Below, piece after piece: positions 15,799 through 24,515 of a DNA stretch of 47,795 nt. Both the position numbers and the translations under genes were made by a program. Positions within the stretch are counted from its first letter, which is position 1. Each line of letters begins with the position of its first letter. Under the pieces are notes generated by a model. The model saw only the letters and a list, made by a program, of their open reading frames with translations. It was not told the DNA's origin and made no database searches. Origin of the DNA: Hyphomicrobiales bacterium (lineage in GTDB: Bacteria; Pseudomonadota; Alphaproteobacteria; Rhizobiales; Rhizobiaceae); the NCBI GenBank assembly GCA_900469955.1, contig UBYX01000056.1:1-47795 (forward strand), given 5' to 3'.

Positions 15799-16350
15799 TT
15801 ACCTGAGCGAGCGCGGTTTGACGAACCGTTCAAGGAAACCGGAACCGGGTGAGACGGCTTGCCAGCTTGGCAGGGCGAAGTCGATGACGGCGAGAGCACC
15901 GGTCGGATATTTGTCGGCGATTGCCTGCATCGCCTCGGCATTGCCGCTACCCGCCAGCGTAAGCGCCAGATCGTGGAGCCCGGGATTGTGTCCCACGATC
16001 AGCACGGTGCGAAACTCGGGCTCGATCCTTCTCAGCTCAGCAAGAATTGCCGTGGCCGAGGCCTCATAAATGGCGGGACAATCGTGGCAGATCAGCGGGC
16101 TGAGGATTTCGTTTCTCACTAGAGCCCACGTCTCCTGTGTCCGCCGAGCGTCGGAAACCAGAGCGAGACTGGGGATGACGCCTTCACGCGCCATATACTC
16201 CCCCACCAGCGGAGCGGCCTTCCGGCCCCTCTCGGCCAAAGGCCTTTCGTGATCCGCGACCCCGTCCGGCCAGGCGGATTTGGCATGCCGCAGCAAAAGC
16301 AGCCTGCGGGCGTCCCTGTCGAGTCCGCTTCCTGATGCGCCAGATTCCAC
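15799..16350 (-). CDS. SixA-like histidine phosphatase family protein
   Basis: A 183-residue member of the histidine phosphatase (phosphoglycerate-mutase-like) superfamily, closest in pattern to SixA, which removes phosphate from histidine phosphotransfer domains. The RHG motif is 'LLLLRHAKSAWPD' (nucleophile His). 'SDARRTQETW' gives the second Arg, 'YEASATAILAEL' the acid/base region, and 'VLIVGHNPGLHDLA' the second catalytic His. The start is GTG at 16350, with 'ggag' about 8 bases upstream; no ATG lies near the domain start. Its substrate here is unknown. leuC ends 122 bases upstream on the same strand behind a terminator, so it is probably transcribed separately. Confidence 0.85.
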   Translation of the reverse strand: MESGASGSGLDRDARRLLLLRHAKSAWPDGVADHERPLAERGRKAAPLVGEYMAREGVIPSLALVSDARRTQETWALVRNEILSPLICHDCPAIYEASATAILAELRRIEPEFRTVLIVGHNPGLHDLALTLAGSGNAEAMQAIADKYPTGALAVIDFALPSWQAVSPGSGFLERFVKPRSLR

Positions 16351-16410
16351 CCCAGGCTCCGAATACTGCCGTTCCGCTATCGAAGGATCATACCGATGTC
16401 CTGCTGCCGG

Positions 16411-16445
16411 TCATAAAAGAAAATGCCGCCCGGCGAGGGCGGCAT
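16411..16445 (-). terminator. Intrinsic terminator of leuC
   Basis: On the minus strand a 9-bp perfect stem (atgccgccc / gggcggcat) with a 5-base loop is followed by TTTTCTTTTAT. It lies 27 bases after the leuC stop and is a clear Rho-independent terminator. Confidence 0.9.
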
Positions 16446-16472
16446 CGAACTCGATCATATCGAAGTAGTAGA

Positions 16473-17882
16473 CTACTTCCACTCGCGAATGTCGACGAAG
16501 TGACCGGCGACCGCAGCGGCGGCGGCCATGGCCGGAGAGACCAGGTGAGTCCGGCCCTTGTAGCCCTGGCGGCCCTCGAAATTGCGGTTCGAGGTGGATG
16601 CGCAACGCTCGCCCGGCTTCAGGCGATCGTCGTTCATGGCAAGGCACATGGAGCAGCCGGGCTCCCGCCATTCGAAGCCGGCTTCCTTGAAGATCTTGTC
16701 GAGGCCTTCGGCTTCCGCCTGTTCCTTGACGATGCCGGAGCCCGGAACGACCATGGCGGAGACGGTCGATGCGACCGTGCGACCTTCAACGACCTTTGCT
16801 GCGGCGCGCAGATCTTCGATACGACCGTTGGTGCAGGAGCCGATGAAGACGCGGTCGACCGCGATATCGGTGATCTTGGTGCCCGGCTTCAGGCCCATGT
16901 AATCAAGAGCACGCCATTTGGAGGTGCGCTTCGTCTCGTCCTGGATTTCGTCCGGGTTCGGTACGGTACCCTCGACCGAAATGACGTCTTCCGGCGAAGA
17001 GCCCCAGGAAACGATCGGTGGCAGGTTTGCGGCATCCAGCACGACGACCTTGTCGAAATGTGCGCCTTCTTCCGTCTGCAGCGTTTTCCAATAGTCTAGC
17101 GCCATGTCCCAGGCCTTGCCCTTCGGGGCGCGCGGCTTGTCCTTGATATACTCGAAGGTCTTTTCGTCCGGCGCGATCAGGCCGGCGCGGGCGCCGCCTT
17201 CGATCGTCATGTTGCAGATCGTCATACGGCCTTCCATCGAAAGCGAACGGATGGCTTCGCCGGCGAATTCGATGACATGGCCGGTACCGCCGGCAGTGCC
17301 GATCTCGCCGATGATGGCGAGGATGATGTCCTTGGCGGTGACGCCCGGCGGAAGCTGGCCATCGACGCGCACCAGCATGTTCTTCGCCTTCTTCTGCACC
17401 AGCGTCTGGGTGGCCAGAACATGCTCGACTTCGGACGTGCCGATGCCGTGCGCCAAGGCTCCGAAAGCGCCATGCGTGGACGTGTGGCTGTCGCCGCAGA
17501 CGATCGTCATGCCGGGCAGGGTGAAACCCTGCTCAGGGCCGACGATATGTACGATGCCCTGGCGAATGTCCTTTTCGGAATAATATTCAACGCCGAAATC
17601 CTTTGCATTCTGGGCGAGGGCCTCGACCTGAATGCGGCTTTCCTCGTTCTTGATGCCTTCGTGGCGGTCGGCGGTGGTCGGCACGTTGTGGTCCACCACG
17701 GCGAGCGTCTTTTCCGGCGCGCGAACCTTGCGGCCGGCGATCCTGAGGCCCTCGAAGGCCTGCGGGCTCGTCACTTCGTGCACGAGGTGACGGTCGATAT
17801 AGAGAAGACAGGTGCCATTCTCATCCTGCGAAACGACGTGGTCGTCCCAGATCTTGTCATAAAGGGTGCGGGGTGCGCTCAT
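16473..17882 (-). CDS. leuC: 3-isopropylmalate dehydratase large subunit (LeuC)
   Basis: A 469-residue aconitase-family enzyme that isomerises 2- to 3-isopropylmalate in leucine synthesis, as a heterodimer with LeuD. LeuD is not in this window. The 4Fe-4S ligands are in 'VFIGSCTNGRIED' and 'EPGCSMCLAMN', and the substrate region shows 'IVCGDSHTSTHGAFGALAHGIGTSEVEHVLATQ'. Start 17882 (MSAPRTLYDKIWDDHVV) matches the family length and has 'ggatgg' before it. An in-frame ATG at 17891 would add three residues. The 319-base gap to ppk2 holds its promoter, the ppk2 promoter and a Pho-box-like site. I saw no leucine-rich leader peptide there. Confidence 0.97.
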   Translation of the reverse strand: MSAPRTLYDKIWDDHVVSQDENGTCLLYIDRHLVHEVTSPQAFEGLRIAGRKVRAPEKTLAVVDHNVPTTADRHEGIKNEESRIQVEALAQNAKDFGVEYYSEKDIRQGIVHIVGPEQGFTLPGMTIVCGDSHTSTHGAFGALAHGIGTSEVEHVLATQTLVQKKAKNMLVRVDGQLPPGVTAKDIILAIIGEIGTAGGTGHVIEFAGEAIRSLSMEGRMTICNMTIEGGARAGLIAPDEKTFEYIKDKPRAPKGKAWDMALDYWKTLQTEEGAHFDKVVVLDAANLPPIVSWGSSPEDVISVEGTVPNPDEIQDETKRTSKWRALDYMGLKPGTKITDIAVDRVFIGSCTNGRIEDLRAAAKVVEGRTVASTVSAMVVPGSGIVKEQAEAEGLDKIFKEAGFEWREPGCSMCLAMNDDRLKPGERCASTSNRNFEGRQGYKGRTHLVSPAMAAAAAVAGHFVDIREWK

Positions 17883-18130
17883 AGCTGCCATCCATCGGGT
17901 ATCTTGAAACGGGGGATATGGTCCGGCGTTGTCGCAGCCGGTGCGATATGGATCGCTTAGCTAAGTCGGCTGTTCAGAGCGCCGGATACGCGCGCGAAGA
18001 AACGTGCCGGCAGACGCTTGTGGTCCTGCAGCACGATAAACTGGTTCGCGAGGCATCCGAATTTCGATCCCATGGCTGCTGCAATACCAGTTTTCGAGGA
18101 AATCGGCAATGGAATTGCATCGTCGGAAAC

Positions 18131-18148
18131 CTGTCGCATCATTGTCAT
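18131..18148 (+). promoter_or_regulatory. Candidate Pho box upstream of ppk2
   Basis: CTGTCGC-N4-TTGTCAT matches the PhoB site CTGTCAT-N4-CTGTCAT with 5 of 7 and 6 of 7 bases and exact spacing. It lies 53 bases before the ppk2 ATG. Phosphate-starvation control of a polyphosphate kinase would make sense. The rest of the leuC-ppk2 gap shows nothing else that I can support. Confidence 0.55.
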
Positions 18149-18201
18149 AAAGTCTTCGCGGAAACGTGGTTGATCTGACGTCAGAAACGGAGGGATCTCA
18201 T

Positions 18202-19116
18202 ATGTCCGAACCCATGGAAGACCAGCTCAGCCGCATCAAGGACGAGATTGCCGACAGCTTCGACGAAGAGCTGGAAATGCAGATGGAAGAAGATCGGCTG
18301 GACGATCTGATCGCGGAGGGCATGTCGGAGCCCCCGGAGCCGACGATCGACCGGCGGATCTATTTCCGCGAGCTGTTCAGGCTGCAGCACGAGCTCGTCC
18401 GCCTGCAGGACTGGGTACAGTACAAGAAGCTGAAGATGGTGGTGCTTTTCGAGGGCCGCGATTCGGCCGGCAAGGGCGGTGCGATCAAGCGCGTCACCCA
18501 GCGTCTCAACCCGCGTGTCTGCCGCGTCGTGGCGCTTCCTGCACCGACCGAGCGGGAGCGGCACCAGTGGTATTTCCAGCGCTACGTGCCCCACCTGCCG
18601 ACGGCGGGTGAAATGGTGCTGTTCGACCGGTCCTGGTACAACCGCGCCGGCGTCGAACGGGTCATGGGTTTCTGCACGCCCGACGAACTGGAGGAATTTT
18701 TCCGCTCGGTGCCGGAATTCGAGCGCATGCTCGTTCGCTCAGGCATCATCCTCGTCAAATACTGGTTCTCGATCACCGACGAGGAGCAGGAATTCCGCTT
18801 CAAGATGCGTATCCACGATCCGCTGAAGCAGTGGAAGCTCTCGCCGATGGATCTCGAAAGCCGCGTTCACTGGGAAGAATACACCAAGGCCAAAGAGGAA
18901 ATGCTCGATCGCACCCACATCGCGGAGGCGCCGTGGTGGGTGGTGCAGGCAGTCGACAAGAAAAGAGCGCGGCTCAACATGATCGCGCATCTTCTTTCGC
19001 AGGTTCCCTATGAGACGGTTCCGAAGGAGGCGATCGAGCTTCCCGGTCGTGTCCGCTACGCAGACTACATCCGCCATCCGGTGCCGCCGGAAATGTACGT
19101 TCCGGAAGCCTACTGA
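18202..19116 (+). CDS. ppk2: Polyphosphate kinase 2 (PPK2 family)
   Basis: A 304-residue single-domain PPK2, a P-loop kinase that moves phosphate between polyphosphate and nucleotides (usually GDP or ADP) in the cytosol. Walker A is 'EGRDSAGKGG' (about 84-93) and Walker B 'VLFDRSWYNRAG' (about 139-150). Lid residues are in 'LPAPTERERHQWYFQRYVPHLP'. An acidic N-terminal 50 residues precede the domain. Length and the single domain point to the class I type. ATG 18202 is chosen for the strong 'ggaggg' 8 bases before it. A candidate Pho box lies upstream. The gene converges with the ABC permease after a 34-base gap. Confidence 0.95.
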   Translation: MSEPMEDQLSRIKDEIADSFDEELEMQMEEDRLDDLIAEGMSEPPEPTIDRRIYFRELFRLQHELVRLQDWVQYKKLKMVVLFEGRDSAGKGGAIKRVTQRLNPRVCRVVALPAPTERERHQWYFQRYVPHLPTAGEMVLFDRSWYNRAGVERVMGFCTPDELEEFFRSVPEFERMLVRSGIILVKYWFSITDEEQEFRFKMRIHDPLKQWKLSPMDLESRVHWEEYTKAKEEMLDRTHIAEAPWWVVQAVDKKRARLNMIAHLLSQVPYETVPKEAIELPGRVRYADYIRHPVPPEMYVPEAY

Positions 19117-19150
19117 TCCTTGCCGGCGGGTGGTGGGGTAGTCGGCTTCC

Positions 19151-19969
19151 TCACCGCTCCGTTCGCTTGCGCAGCCGGCTTTCGAGGCCGCGCAGCGTCA
19201 GCGACAGGCTGATCGTCAGCAGCAGATAGATGTAGGTGACGATCGAATAGGTCTCGAAGAAGCGGAAGGAGCCAGCCGCATAGACTTTCGCCATCTGGGT
19301 GATATCGGCGACCCCGAGCACCGAGACCAGCGACGAGTCCTTCACCATCGAAACGAAATCGTTGGAAAGCGGCGGAAAGATCACCCGCATCGCCTGCGGA
19401 AAGACGATCAGCCGGAAGCGTTGGAAGCGGGTGAAGCCGAGCGTTTTTGCCGCCTCGATCTGTCCTTCGTTGACCGACTGGAAGCCGGCGCGAAAGATCT
19501 CGGCGATGAAAGCGGCATAACCAATCATCAGAGCGATTACCGCCCGCCAGAGCAGCGATACATCGCGCACCAGCAGCTCGTCGGCAAAGCCTCGCCCGAT
19601 GAGCGGCGCCAGCAGCCAGTTGTAGAGTGCAACGAAGGCAGGCGCGCCGACGAACGCGATATAGAACAGCAGGACGAGGATGGGAATGCCGCGGATCAGC
19701 TCCACATAGAAGCGGGCGGCCTGTCGTAAAACAACGCTGTTCGAAAGCCCCGCGAGCGCAATCGCGAGCCCCAGCATCGTTGCAAGCGCAAAGGCTCCGA
19801 GCGTCACGCCGACGGTGATGCCGATTCCTTTGGAAACGACGCCGAACACCTGGGCATAGAGATCATTGACGGCGATGACGACCGCGAGCCCGACGCATAG
19901 AGCCCCGAAGGCGACGAACCACCAGGGGAAATCCTCAGGCGCTGCGGTCTTTCGGCGCGCTGGCGCCAT
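19151..19969 (-). CDS. Polar amino-acid ABC transporter permease (HisM/GlnP family)
   Basis: A 272-residue inner-membrane permease of the polar amino-acid uptake family. It has about five membrane helices, the family entry signature 'VELIRGIPILVLLFYI', and the EAA loop 'NEGQIEAAKTLGFTRFQRFRLIVFPQAMRVIFPP' that docks the ATPase. The gene starts 3 bases after the stop of the binding-protein gene, so the two form an operon. No ATP-binding subunit gene follows: the next gene downstream, ppk2, is on the opposite strand. The ATPase must be encoded elsewhere or shared with another system. The substrate is not determinable. Confidence 0.92.
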   Translation of the reverse strand: MAPARRKTAAPEDFPWWFVAFGALCVGLAVVIAVNDLYAQVFGVVSKGIGITVGVTLGAFALATMLGLAIALAGLSNSVVLRQAARFYVELIRGIPILVLLFYIAFVGAPAFVALYNWLLAPLIGRGFADELLVRDVSLLWRAVIALMIGYAAFIAEIFRAGFQSVNEGQIEAAKTLGFTRFQRFRLIVFPQAMRVIFPPLSNDFVSMVKDSSLVSVLGVADITQMAKVYAAGSFRFFETYSIVTYIYLLLTISLSLTLRGLESRLRKRTER

Positions 19970-19972
19970 GCC

Positions 19973-20767
19973 CTATTGGCCCATCTTGTAGTCGAGGAAC
20001 CATTTCTTGTTCAGCGCATCCAGGGTGCCGTCGGCCTTAAGCGCGCCGATCGCCGCATTGACAGGCCCAACGAGGTCGGAACCCTTCTTGAAGATGAAGC
20101 CGAAATCCTCGGTGCCGAGCGGTTCGCCGATGATCTTCAGCGTTCCGCCGGACGCCTTCACATAACCCTCGCCGGCCGTGCTGTCCGTCAGCACCAGGTC
20201 GACATCGCCGGTTTTCAGCGCTTGCACCGTCGCGCCGAAGGTCTCGAAGAGCTTGATCCGCGGGTTTTGCTCGTTGCCGTCGAGTATCTCGTAGACCGCC
20301 GTGTAGAACGGGCTCGTGCCCGGCTGCGCGCCAATCAGCCCCTTTTCCAGACCCGCAAAACTCTTGCCGTCGGTAAAGCGCTTTTCGTCGCCGCGCACCA
20401 GCATCAGCTGCTGCGAGCGCATGTAAGGATCGGAAAAGTCGACCTTCTCCTTGCGGTCGTCCTTGATGGTGATGCCGGTCATGCCGATATCGTATTGCCC
20501 GTCGGATACAGCTTGGATCATCGCGTCCCAGCTCGTGTTCTGGTACTCGATCTTGAAGTTCAGCCGCTTGGCGATCTCGTTCATCGCGTCATATTCCCAG
20601 CCGATCGGCTGGCCGCTCTTCGGGTCGACGAATTGCAGCGGCGGATAGGCGTTTTCCGTCACCACGACCACCTTGCGTCCCTTGAGGTCCGGCAGCTCGG
20701 CCGAGACGGCTGCGGGTGCGAGGGTGAGCGCGGCAAGGCCGGCGAAAAGCGTACGGCGTAAGAGCAT
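19973..20767 (-). CDS. Amino-acid ABC transporter periplasmic binding protein
   Basis: A 264-residue family 3 solute-binding protein. A Sec signal peptide 'LLRRTLFAGLAALTLAPAAVSA' precedes the mature 'ELPDLKGRKVVVVTENAYPPLQFVDPKSGQPIGWEYDAMNEIAKRLNF'. 'MIQAVSDGQYDIGMTGITIKDDRKEKVDFSDPYM' is the classic amino-acid binding segment. ATG 20767 is chosen because the signal peptide then begins at residue 1 and 'caggag' sits 9 bases before it. It forms a two-gene operon with the permease. The 167-base gap to the divergent MFS gene holds both promoters. Confidence 0.93.
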   Translation of the reverse strand: MLLRRTLFAGLAALTLAPAAVSAELPDLKGRKVVVVTENAYPPLQFVDPKSGQPIGWEYDAMNEIAKRLNFKIEYQNTSWDAMIQAVSDGQYDIGMTGITIKDDRKEKVDFSDPYMRSQQLMLVRGDEKRFTDGKSFAGLEKGLIGAQPGTSPFYTAVYEILDGNEQNPRIKLFETFGATVQALKTGDVDLVLTDSTAGEGYVKASGGTLKIIGEPLGTEDFGFIFKKGSDLVGPVNAAIGALKADGTLDALNKKWFLDYKMGQ

Positions 20768-20934
20768 CGTGGCACTCCTGATTGTGTGGCTCCGATTCCC
20801 TCTCACAAAAGGGCTGCCGTTAGCAAGCGGCGGAAGCTGTCATATCTGACACTTGCCGGCAAGGGCGTATCCTCTACATCCCCCTGACCCTTATACCCGC
20901 TTCAACGCGGCGAAATTTTTTTGGAGAAGGTCAG

Positions 20935-22215
20935 TTGGTTCAGGAAAAAGAGCTCATTTCGAAGATCGTCTGGAGGTTGATGCCGTTTCTCGGGATCCTC
21001 TATCTGATTGCCTATATCGACCGTCAAAACGTCAGCTATGCGAAGCTGGAGATGGTCGATGCGCTCGGCATCAGCGAATATGCCTACGGTCTCGGCGCCT
21101 CGCTCTTCTTCATCGGCTATTTCCTCTTCGAAGTCCCCAGCAACCTCTTCCTCAACCGCTTCGGCGCCAGCCGCTGGTTCGCCCGCATCATGATCACCTG
21201 GGGGATCGTGACCATCGCGCTCGCCTATACCCAGAACGCGACGATGTTCTACATCCTGCGCTTCCTGCTGGGTGTTGCGGAGGCGGGCTTCTTTCCGGGC
21301 GTCCTCTTTCTTCTGACGCTCTGGTTCCCGAAGGACTATCGCGGACGCATGGTCGGCTTGTTCATGATCTTCAGTGCGCTTGCAAATGCGGTCGGCGCTC
21401 CGATCGGCGGCATGCTGCTCGACCTTGACGGACTGCTCGGCCACGCCGGCTGGCAATGGGTGTTTCTGGCAACCGGCGTACCGGCGGTCGTTGCCGGCAT
21501 CGTCACGTTTTTCTATCTCGACGATACTCCGGAACAGGCCAAATTCCTTTCGCAGGACGAAAAGCGATGGCTTCATGATCGGCTTGCGCGGGAAAATTCC
21601 GGCATGGAGGAACATGCGGACAACGGGTTCAAGGCGCTCGTCAATCCTCGGGTGCTGCTGATGGCGCTCTGCTATGTCGGCTTTCCGCTCGCCGCCTATG
21701 GCCTCAGCTACTGGCTGCCGACCATCGTCAAGGGCTTTGGCGTGTCGAACACGGTCAACGGTTTCATCAACATCATCCCCTGGCTCGTGGTCGCGCTGGC
21801 GCTCTGGCTCGTACCGAATGCTGCGGATCGAACCGAGCGCAAGACGCTTTATATCGTCGCTCCCGCCTTCATCGGGGCCATCTGCCTCGCACTATCGGTA
21901 CTTGTTACCTCGCCGGTCCTGCAGTTCACCTTCCTTTGCATCGCCGCGGCGGGCATCTTCGCCGGGCAGCCGGTCTTCTGGAGCCTGCCGTCGCGTTTCC
22001 TCAAAGGTGCCGGCGCGGCAGCTGGCATCGCCGCGATCAATTCCGTCGGAAACCTCGGTGGCTTTGTCGCCCAAAACGTCGTGCCCTGGATCAAGGATTC
22101 AACGGGAAGCGATATCCTGCCGATGATGTTCCTGGCCGTCTGCCTTGCCACGGCCGGCATACTCGTCATTATCGTAGGACGGATGATGGCGGCCAGACAG
22201 GTGGCCGCCGCCTGA
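20935..22215 (+). CDS. MFS transporter, anion:cation symporter (ACS) family
   Basis: A 426-residue, 12-helix major facilitator of the ACS family, whose members import organic anions such as tartrate, phthalate, glucarate or hydroxyphenylacetate. The diagnostic N-terminal segment 'RLMPFLGILYLIAYIDRQNVSYAKL' and 'FLLGVAEAGFFPGVLFLLTLWFP' (helix 4) are present. A central hydrophilic loop includes 'LSQDEKRWLHDRLARENSGMEEHADNGF'. The start is TTG at 20935 behind 'ggagaagg'. The substrate cannot be read from sequence, and no catabolic genes lie alongside to suggest one. A bidirectional terminator separates it from rplS. Confidence 0.92.
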   Translation: MVQEKELISKIVWRLMPFLGILYLIAYIDRQNVSYAKLEMVDALGISEYAYGLGASLFFIGYFLFEVPSNLFLNRFGASRWFARIMITWGIVTIALAYTQNATMFYILRFLLGVAEAGFFPGVLFLLTLWFPKDYRGRMVGLFMIFSALANAVGAPIGGMLLDLDGLLGHAGWQWVFLATGVPAVVAGIVTFFYLDDTPEQAKFLSQDEKRWLHDRLARENSGMEEHADNGFKALVNPRVLLMALCYVGFPLAAYGLSYWLPTIVKGFGVSNTVNGFINIIPWLVVALALWLVPNAADRTERKTLYIVAPAFIGAICLALSVLVTSPVLQFTFLCIAAAGIFAGQPVFWSLPSRFLKGAGAAAGIAAINSVGNLGGFVAQNVVPWIKDSTGSDILPMMFLAVCLATAGILVIIVGRMMAARQVAAA

Positions 22216-22235
22216 ACAGGCTGAACCGGGACAAC

Positions 22236-22264
22236 AAAAAAGGCGGCCCGGAAGCCGCCTTTTT
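22236..22264. terminator. Bidirectional terminator between the MFS gene and rplS
   Basis: An 11-bp stem with a 6-base loop, A-run on the left and T-run on the right (aaaaaggcggc / gccgccttttt), lies between the convergent genes. It should work in both directions. Confidence 0.93.
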
Positions 22265-22284
22265 CGAATTCAATAAGTGGACGC

Positions 22285-22830
22285 TTATTCAGCAGAAGCT
22301 TCTGCAGCCTTCGCTGCTTCGGCTGCTTCTGCAGCAGCCTTTGCTTCAGCGGCTTCCGCTGCTGCCTTTTCGGCGGCGAGAGCCTGGGCTGCTGCAACCT
22401 TCTCGGCTTCGATACGGGCCTTCTCATCGGCAACGGCCTGGCGCTCGGCTTCGTTCAGCTTGCGGGCGCGGGTGCCGGTGTTCTCGACGATACGAGCCGA
22501 CTTGCCGCGACGGTCGCGCAGATAGTAGAGCTTCGCGCGACGGACCTTACCGCGGCGAACGACTTCGACGCTCTCGACCATCGGGGAGTAAACCGGGAAT
22601 ACACGCTCGACGCCTTCGCCGTAGGAGATCTTGCGGACCGTGAAGCTCTCGTTCAGGCCGCCGCCGGAACGGGCGATGCAGACGCCTTCATAGGCCTGCA
22701 CGCGGGTACGGTTGCCTTCCGTCACGCGAACGTTGACGCGGACGGTGTCGCCCGGAGAAAATTCCGGAAGGGTACGCTTGGCTTCAATCTTGGCGGCCTG
22801 TTCGGCCTCGAGCTGCTGAATGATGTTCAT
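22285..22830 (-). CDS. rplS: 50S ribosomal protein L19
   Basis: A 181-residue L19, which sits at the subunit interface of the ribosome. The conserved core (about 1-120) has 'FSPGDTVRVNVRVTEGNRTRVQAYEGVCIARSGGGLNESFTVRKISYGEGVERVFP' and 'RGKVRRAKLYYLR'. The C-terminal 60 residues are an Ala/Glu/Lys-rich tail likely to form a long helix; such tails are common in rhizobial L19 but absent from E. coli L19. It is close to trmD as in many bacteria, but a plus-strand TauE/SafE gene lies between them, so it needs its own promoter in 22831-23091. Confidence 0.98.
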   Translation of the reverse strand: MNIIQQLEAEQAAKIEAKRTLPEFSPGDTVRVNVRVTEGNRTRVQAYEGVCIARSGGGLNESFTVRKISYGEGVERVFPVYSPMVESVEVVRRGKVRRAKLYYLRDRRGKSARIVENTGTRARKLNEAERQAVADEKARIEAEKVAAAQALAAEKAAAEAAEAKAAAEAAEAAKAAEASAE

Positions 22831-23091
22831 CGTCTCAAACCTTTGGTTCTTCTGAAACAGCCAGAGCGCTCGATGAATATTCCTTGGTCACGCCTCGGAA
22901 TTTGCTATTAGGCAGAGCGGGTTCGCCATTCTTTGTTACTGGTCGACGGGAGTTTTCCCATTTCCGGCTGCGCCAATACACCAAAGAGTCCCGTTTGTCA
23001 TCCCGTTGATTGCGATTTTGTGACGGAAGTGCCGCTGCTTGCCGCCCGGCACCTCTCCCGCTATGTGGGGCTACGGGATGAGGAGACATCG

Positions 23092-23838
23092 ATGACAATC
23101 ACAATGATAATTCTGCTCGCCGCGGCAGGTTTTCTGTCCGGCGCAGTAAATGCGATCGCCGGCGGCGGTACATTTCTGACCTTCGGCGCCATGACCCTTG
23201 CCGGAGTGCCGCCGATTTCCGCCAATGCGACCTCCTCGATCGTCCAGTTCCCGGGATACATCACCTCGACCATCGCCTATTGGGACGAGATATCACACCG
23301 CTGGCGCAGCGCCCTGATCCTCGCCGTCATTTCCGTCGTCGGAGCGTTTGCCGGATCCTTCCTGCTCCTGTCGCTCGACAATCCGTCCTTCCGTGAGATC
23401 GTGCCCTGGCTGCTGGCTGCCGCCACGGCCGTCTTCGCCGCTGGTCCATGGCTGAAGCCGAAGGCATCTGCCGAACGGTCGGCCAATTCGCCCGCCTGCC
23501 TTATCGGCCAGTTCTTCACGTCCATCTATGGCGGCTTCTTCGGCGCCGGCATGGGTATCATGATGCTGGCGGTCCTCGGCATCACGACCGGCGGCAGCTA
23601 TCACCATCTCAACGCGCTGAAGAACATGCTGGCGGTGTTGATCGCCGGCGTCGCCATCGTGGTTTTCGTTGGGGGCGGGGTCATTGCATGGCCGGAAGCA
23701 CTCGTGATGATTCCCGCCGGCGCGCTCGGCGGTTATGCCGGGGTCTGGATGGCGCGGCGAGTCTCACAAGCCGTCCTGCGCTGGTGCGTCGTCGCCGTCG
23801 GTGTCGGGCTGACGATTTATTATTTCGTGACGGGCTGA
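23092..23838 (+). CDS. TauE/SafE family membrane exporter
   Basis: A 248-residue protein with about eight membrane helices and the family's duplicated fold. The first repeat opens 'AAAGFLSGAVNAIAGGGTFLTFGAMTLAGVPPISANATSSIVQFPG' and the second 'LIGQFFTSIYGGFFGAGMGIMMLAVLGI...NALKNMLAVLIAG'. Members move sulfite, sulfoacetate, taurine-derived or other organic anions, and the substrate here is unknown. ATG 23092 has 'gaggag' 8 bases upstream; the open frame upstream to 22933 has no family similarity. It lies between trmD and rplS on the opposite strand, and its 3' end overlaps the trmD 3' end by 19 bases. Confidence 0.9.
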   Translation: MTITMIILLAAAGFLSGAVNAIAGGGTFLTFGAMTLAGVPPISANATSSIVQFPGYITSTIAYWDEISHRWRSALILAVISVVGAFAGSFLLLSLDNPSFREIVPWLLAAATAVFAAGPWLKPKASAERSANSPACLIGQFFTSIYGGFFGAGMGIMMLAVLGITTGGSYHHLNALKNMLAVLIAGVAIVVFVGGGVIAWPEALVMIPAGALGGYAGVWMARRVSQAVLRWCVVAVGVGLTIYYFVTG

Positions 23839-24515
23839 TCGGCAAGGAGATCCGGACGCCGCTCGGCAGTCAGCTTCCGCGCCTCTTCCAGTCGCCATTT
23901 GTCGATGGCGGCATGGTTTCCCGAGGTGAGCACGGCGGGGATGTCCCGTCCCTCGAAGACCTGAGGCCGCGTATATTGCGGATGTTCCAGCAGACCATCC
24001 TCGAAACTCTCATGCGTGCCGGAGAGCGCGTTGCCCATGACCCCCGGCAGAATACGGATCACGGCATCGAGCAGCGTCAGCGCTGCGGGCTCCCCGCCTG
24101 AGAGGATATAGTCGCCGATGGACACCTCTTCGAGCTCGCGCGCATCGATCACCCGCTGGTCGACACCTTCGAACCGGCCGCAGACGATCATCATGCCGTC
24201 CCCGGCCGCAAGTTCTCGAACTCTCTGCTGCGTCAGCGGCTTTCCGCGCGGGCTCATCAGCAGGCGGGGGCGATTATCGTTTTCCGAAACGTGATCGATC
24301 GCTTTTGCCAGAATATCCGGCTTCAGGACCATGCCGGCGCCGCCTCCGGCCGGAGTGTCGTCCACCGTCCGGTGCCGGTCTTCGGCGAAATCCCTGATCT
24401 GGATGGTTTCGATCGACCACTGGCTGCGCTCCAGGGCTTTTCCGGCCAGGGAAAAGGCGAGATGCCCGGGAAACATTTCCGGGTAGAGCGTCAGGATCGT
24501 GGCGCGAAAGGTCAT
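23820..24515 (-). CDS. trmD: tRNA (guanine-N1-)-methyltransferase (TrmD)
   Basis: A 231-residue SPOUT methyltransferase that makes m1G37 in tRNAs, preventing frameshifts. The knot region shows 'MSPRGKPLTQQRVRELA', 'MIVCGRFEGVDQRVID', 'IGDYILSGGEPAALTLLDAVIRILPGVMGN' and the dimer-interface 'HPQYTRPQVFEGRDIPAVLTSGNHAAIDKWR'. Its start codon overlaps the rimM stop by four bases (ATGA at 24512-24515), so translation is coupled. Its 3' end overlaps the convergent TauE/SafE gene. Confidence 0.98.
   Translation of the reverse strand: MTFRATILTLYPEMFPGHLAFSLAGKALERSQWSIETIQIRDFAEDRHRTVDDTPAGGGAGMVLKPDILAKAIDHVSENDNRPRLLMSPRGKPLTQQRVRELAAGDGMMIVCGRFEGVDQRVIDARELEEVSIGDYILSGGEPAALTLLDAVIRILPGVMGNALSGTHESFEDGLLEHPQYTRPQVFEGRDIPAVLTSGNHAAIDKWRLEEARKLTAERRPDLLADQPVTK

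Noticed and set aside
17883..18130. A leucine-rich leader peptide or attenuator before leuC
   Set aside because: The open frames on the minus strand in this gap have no leucine run and no paired hairpin/terminator arrangement.
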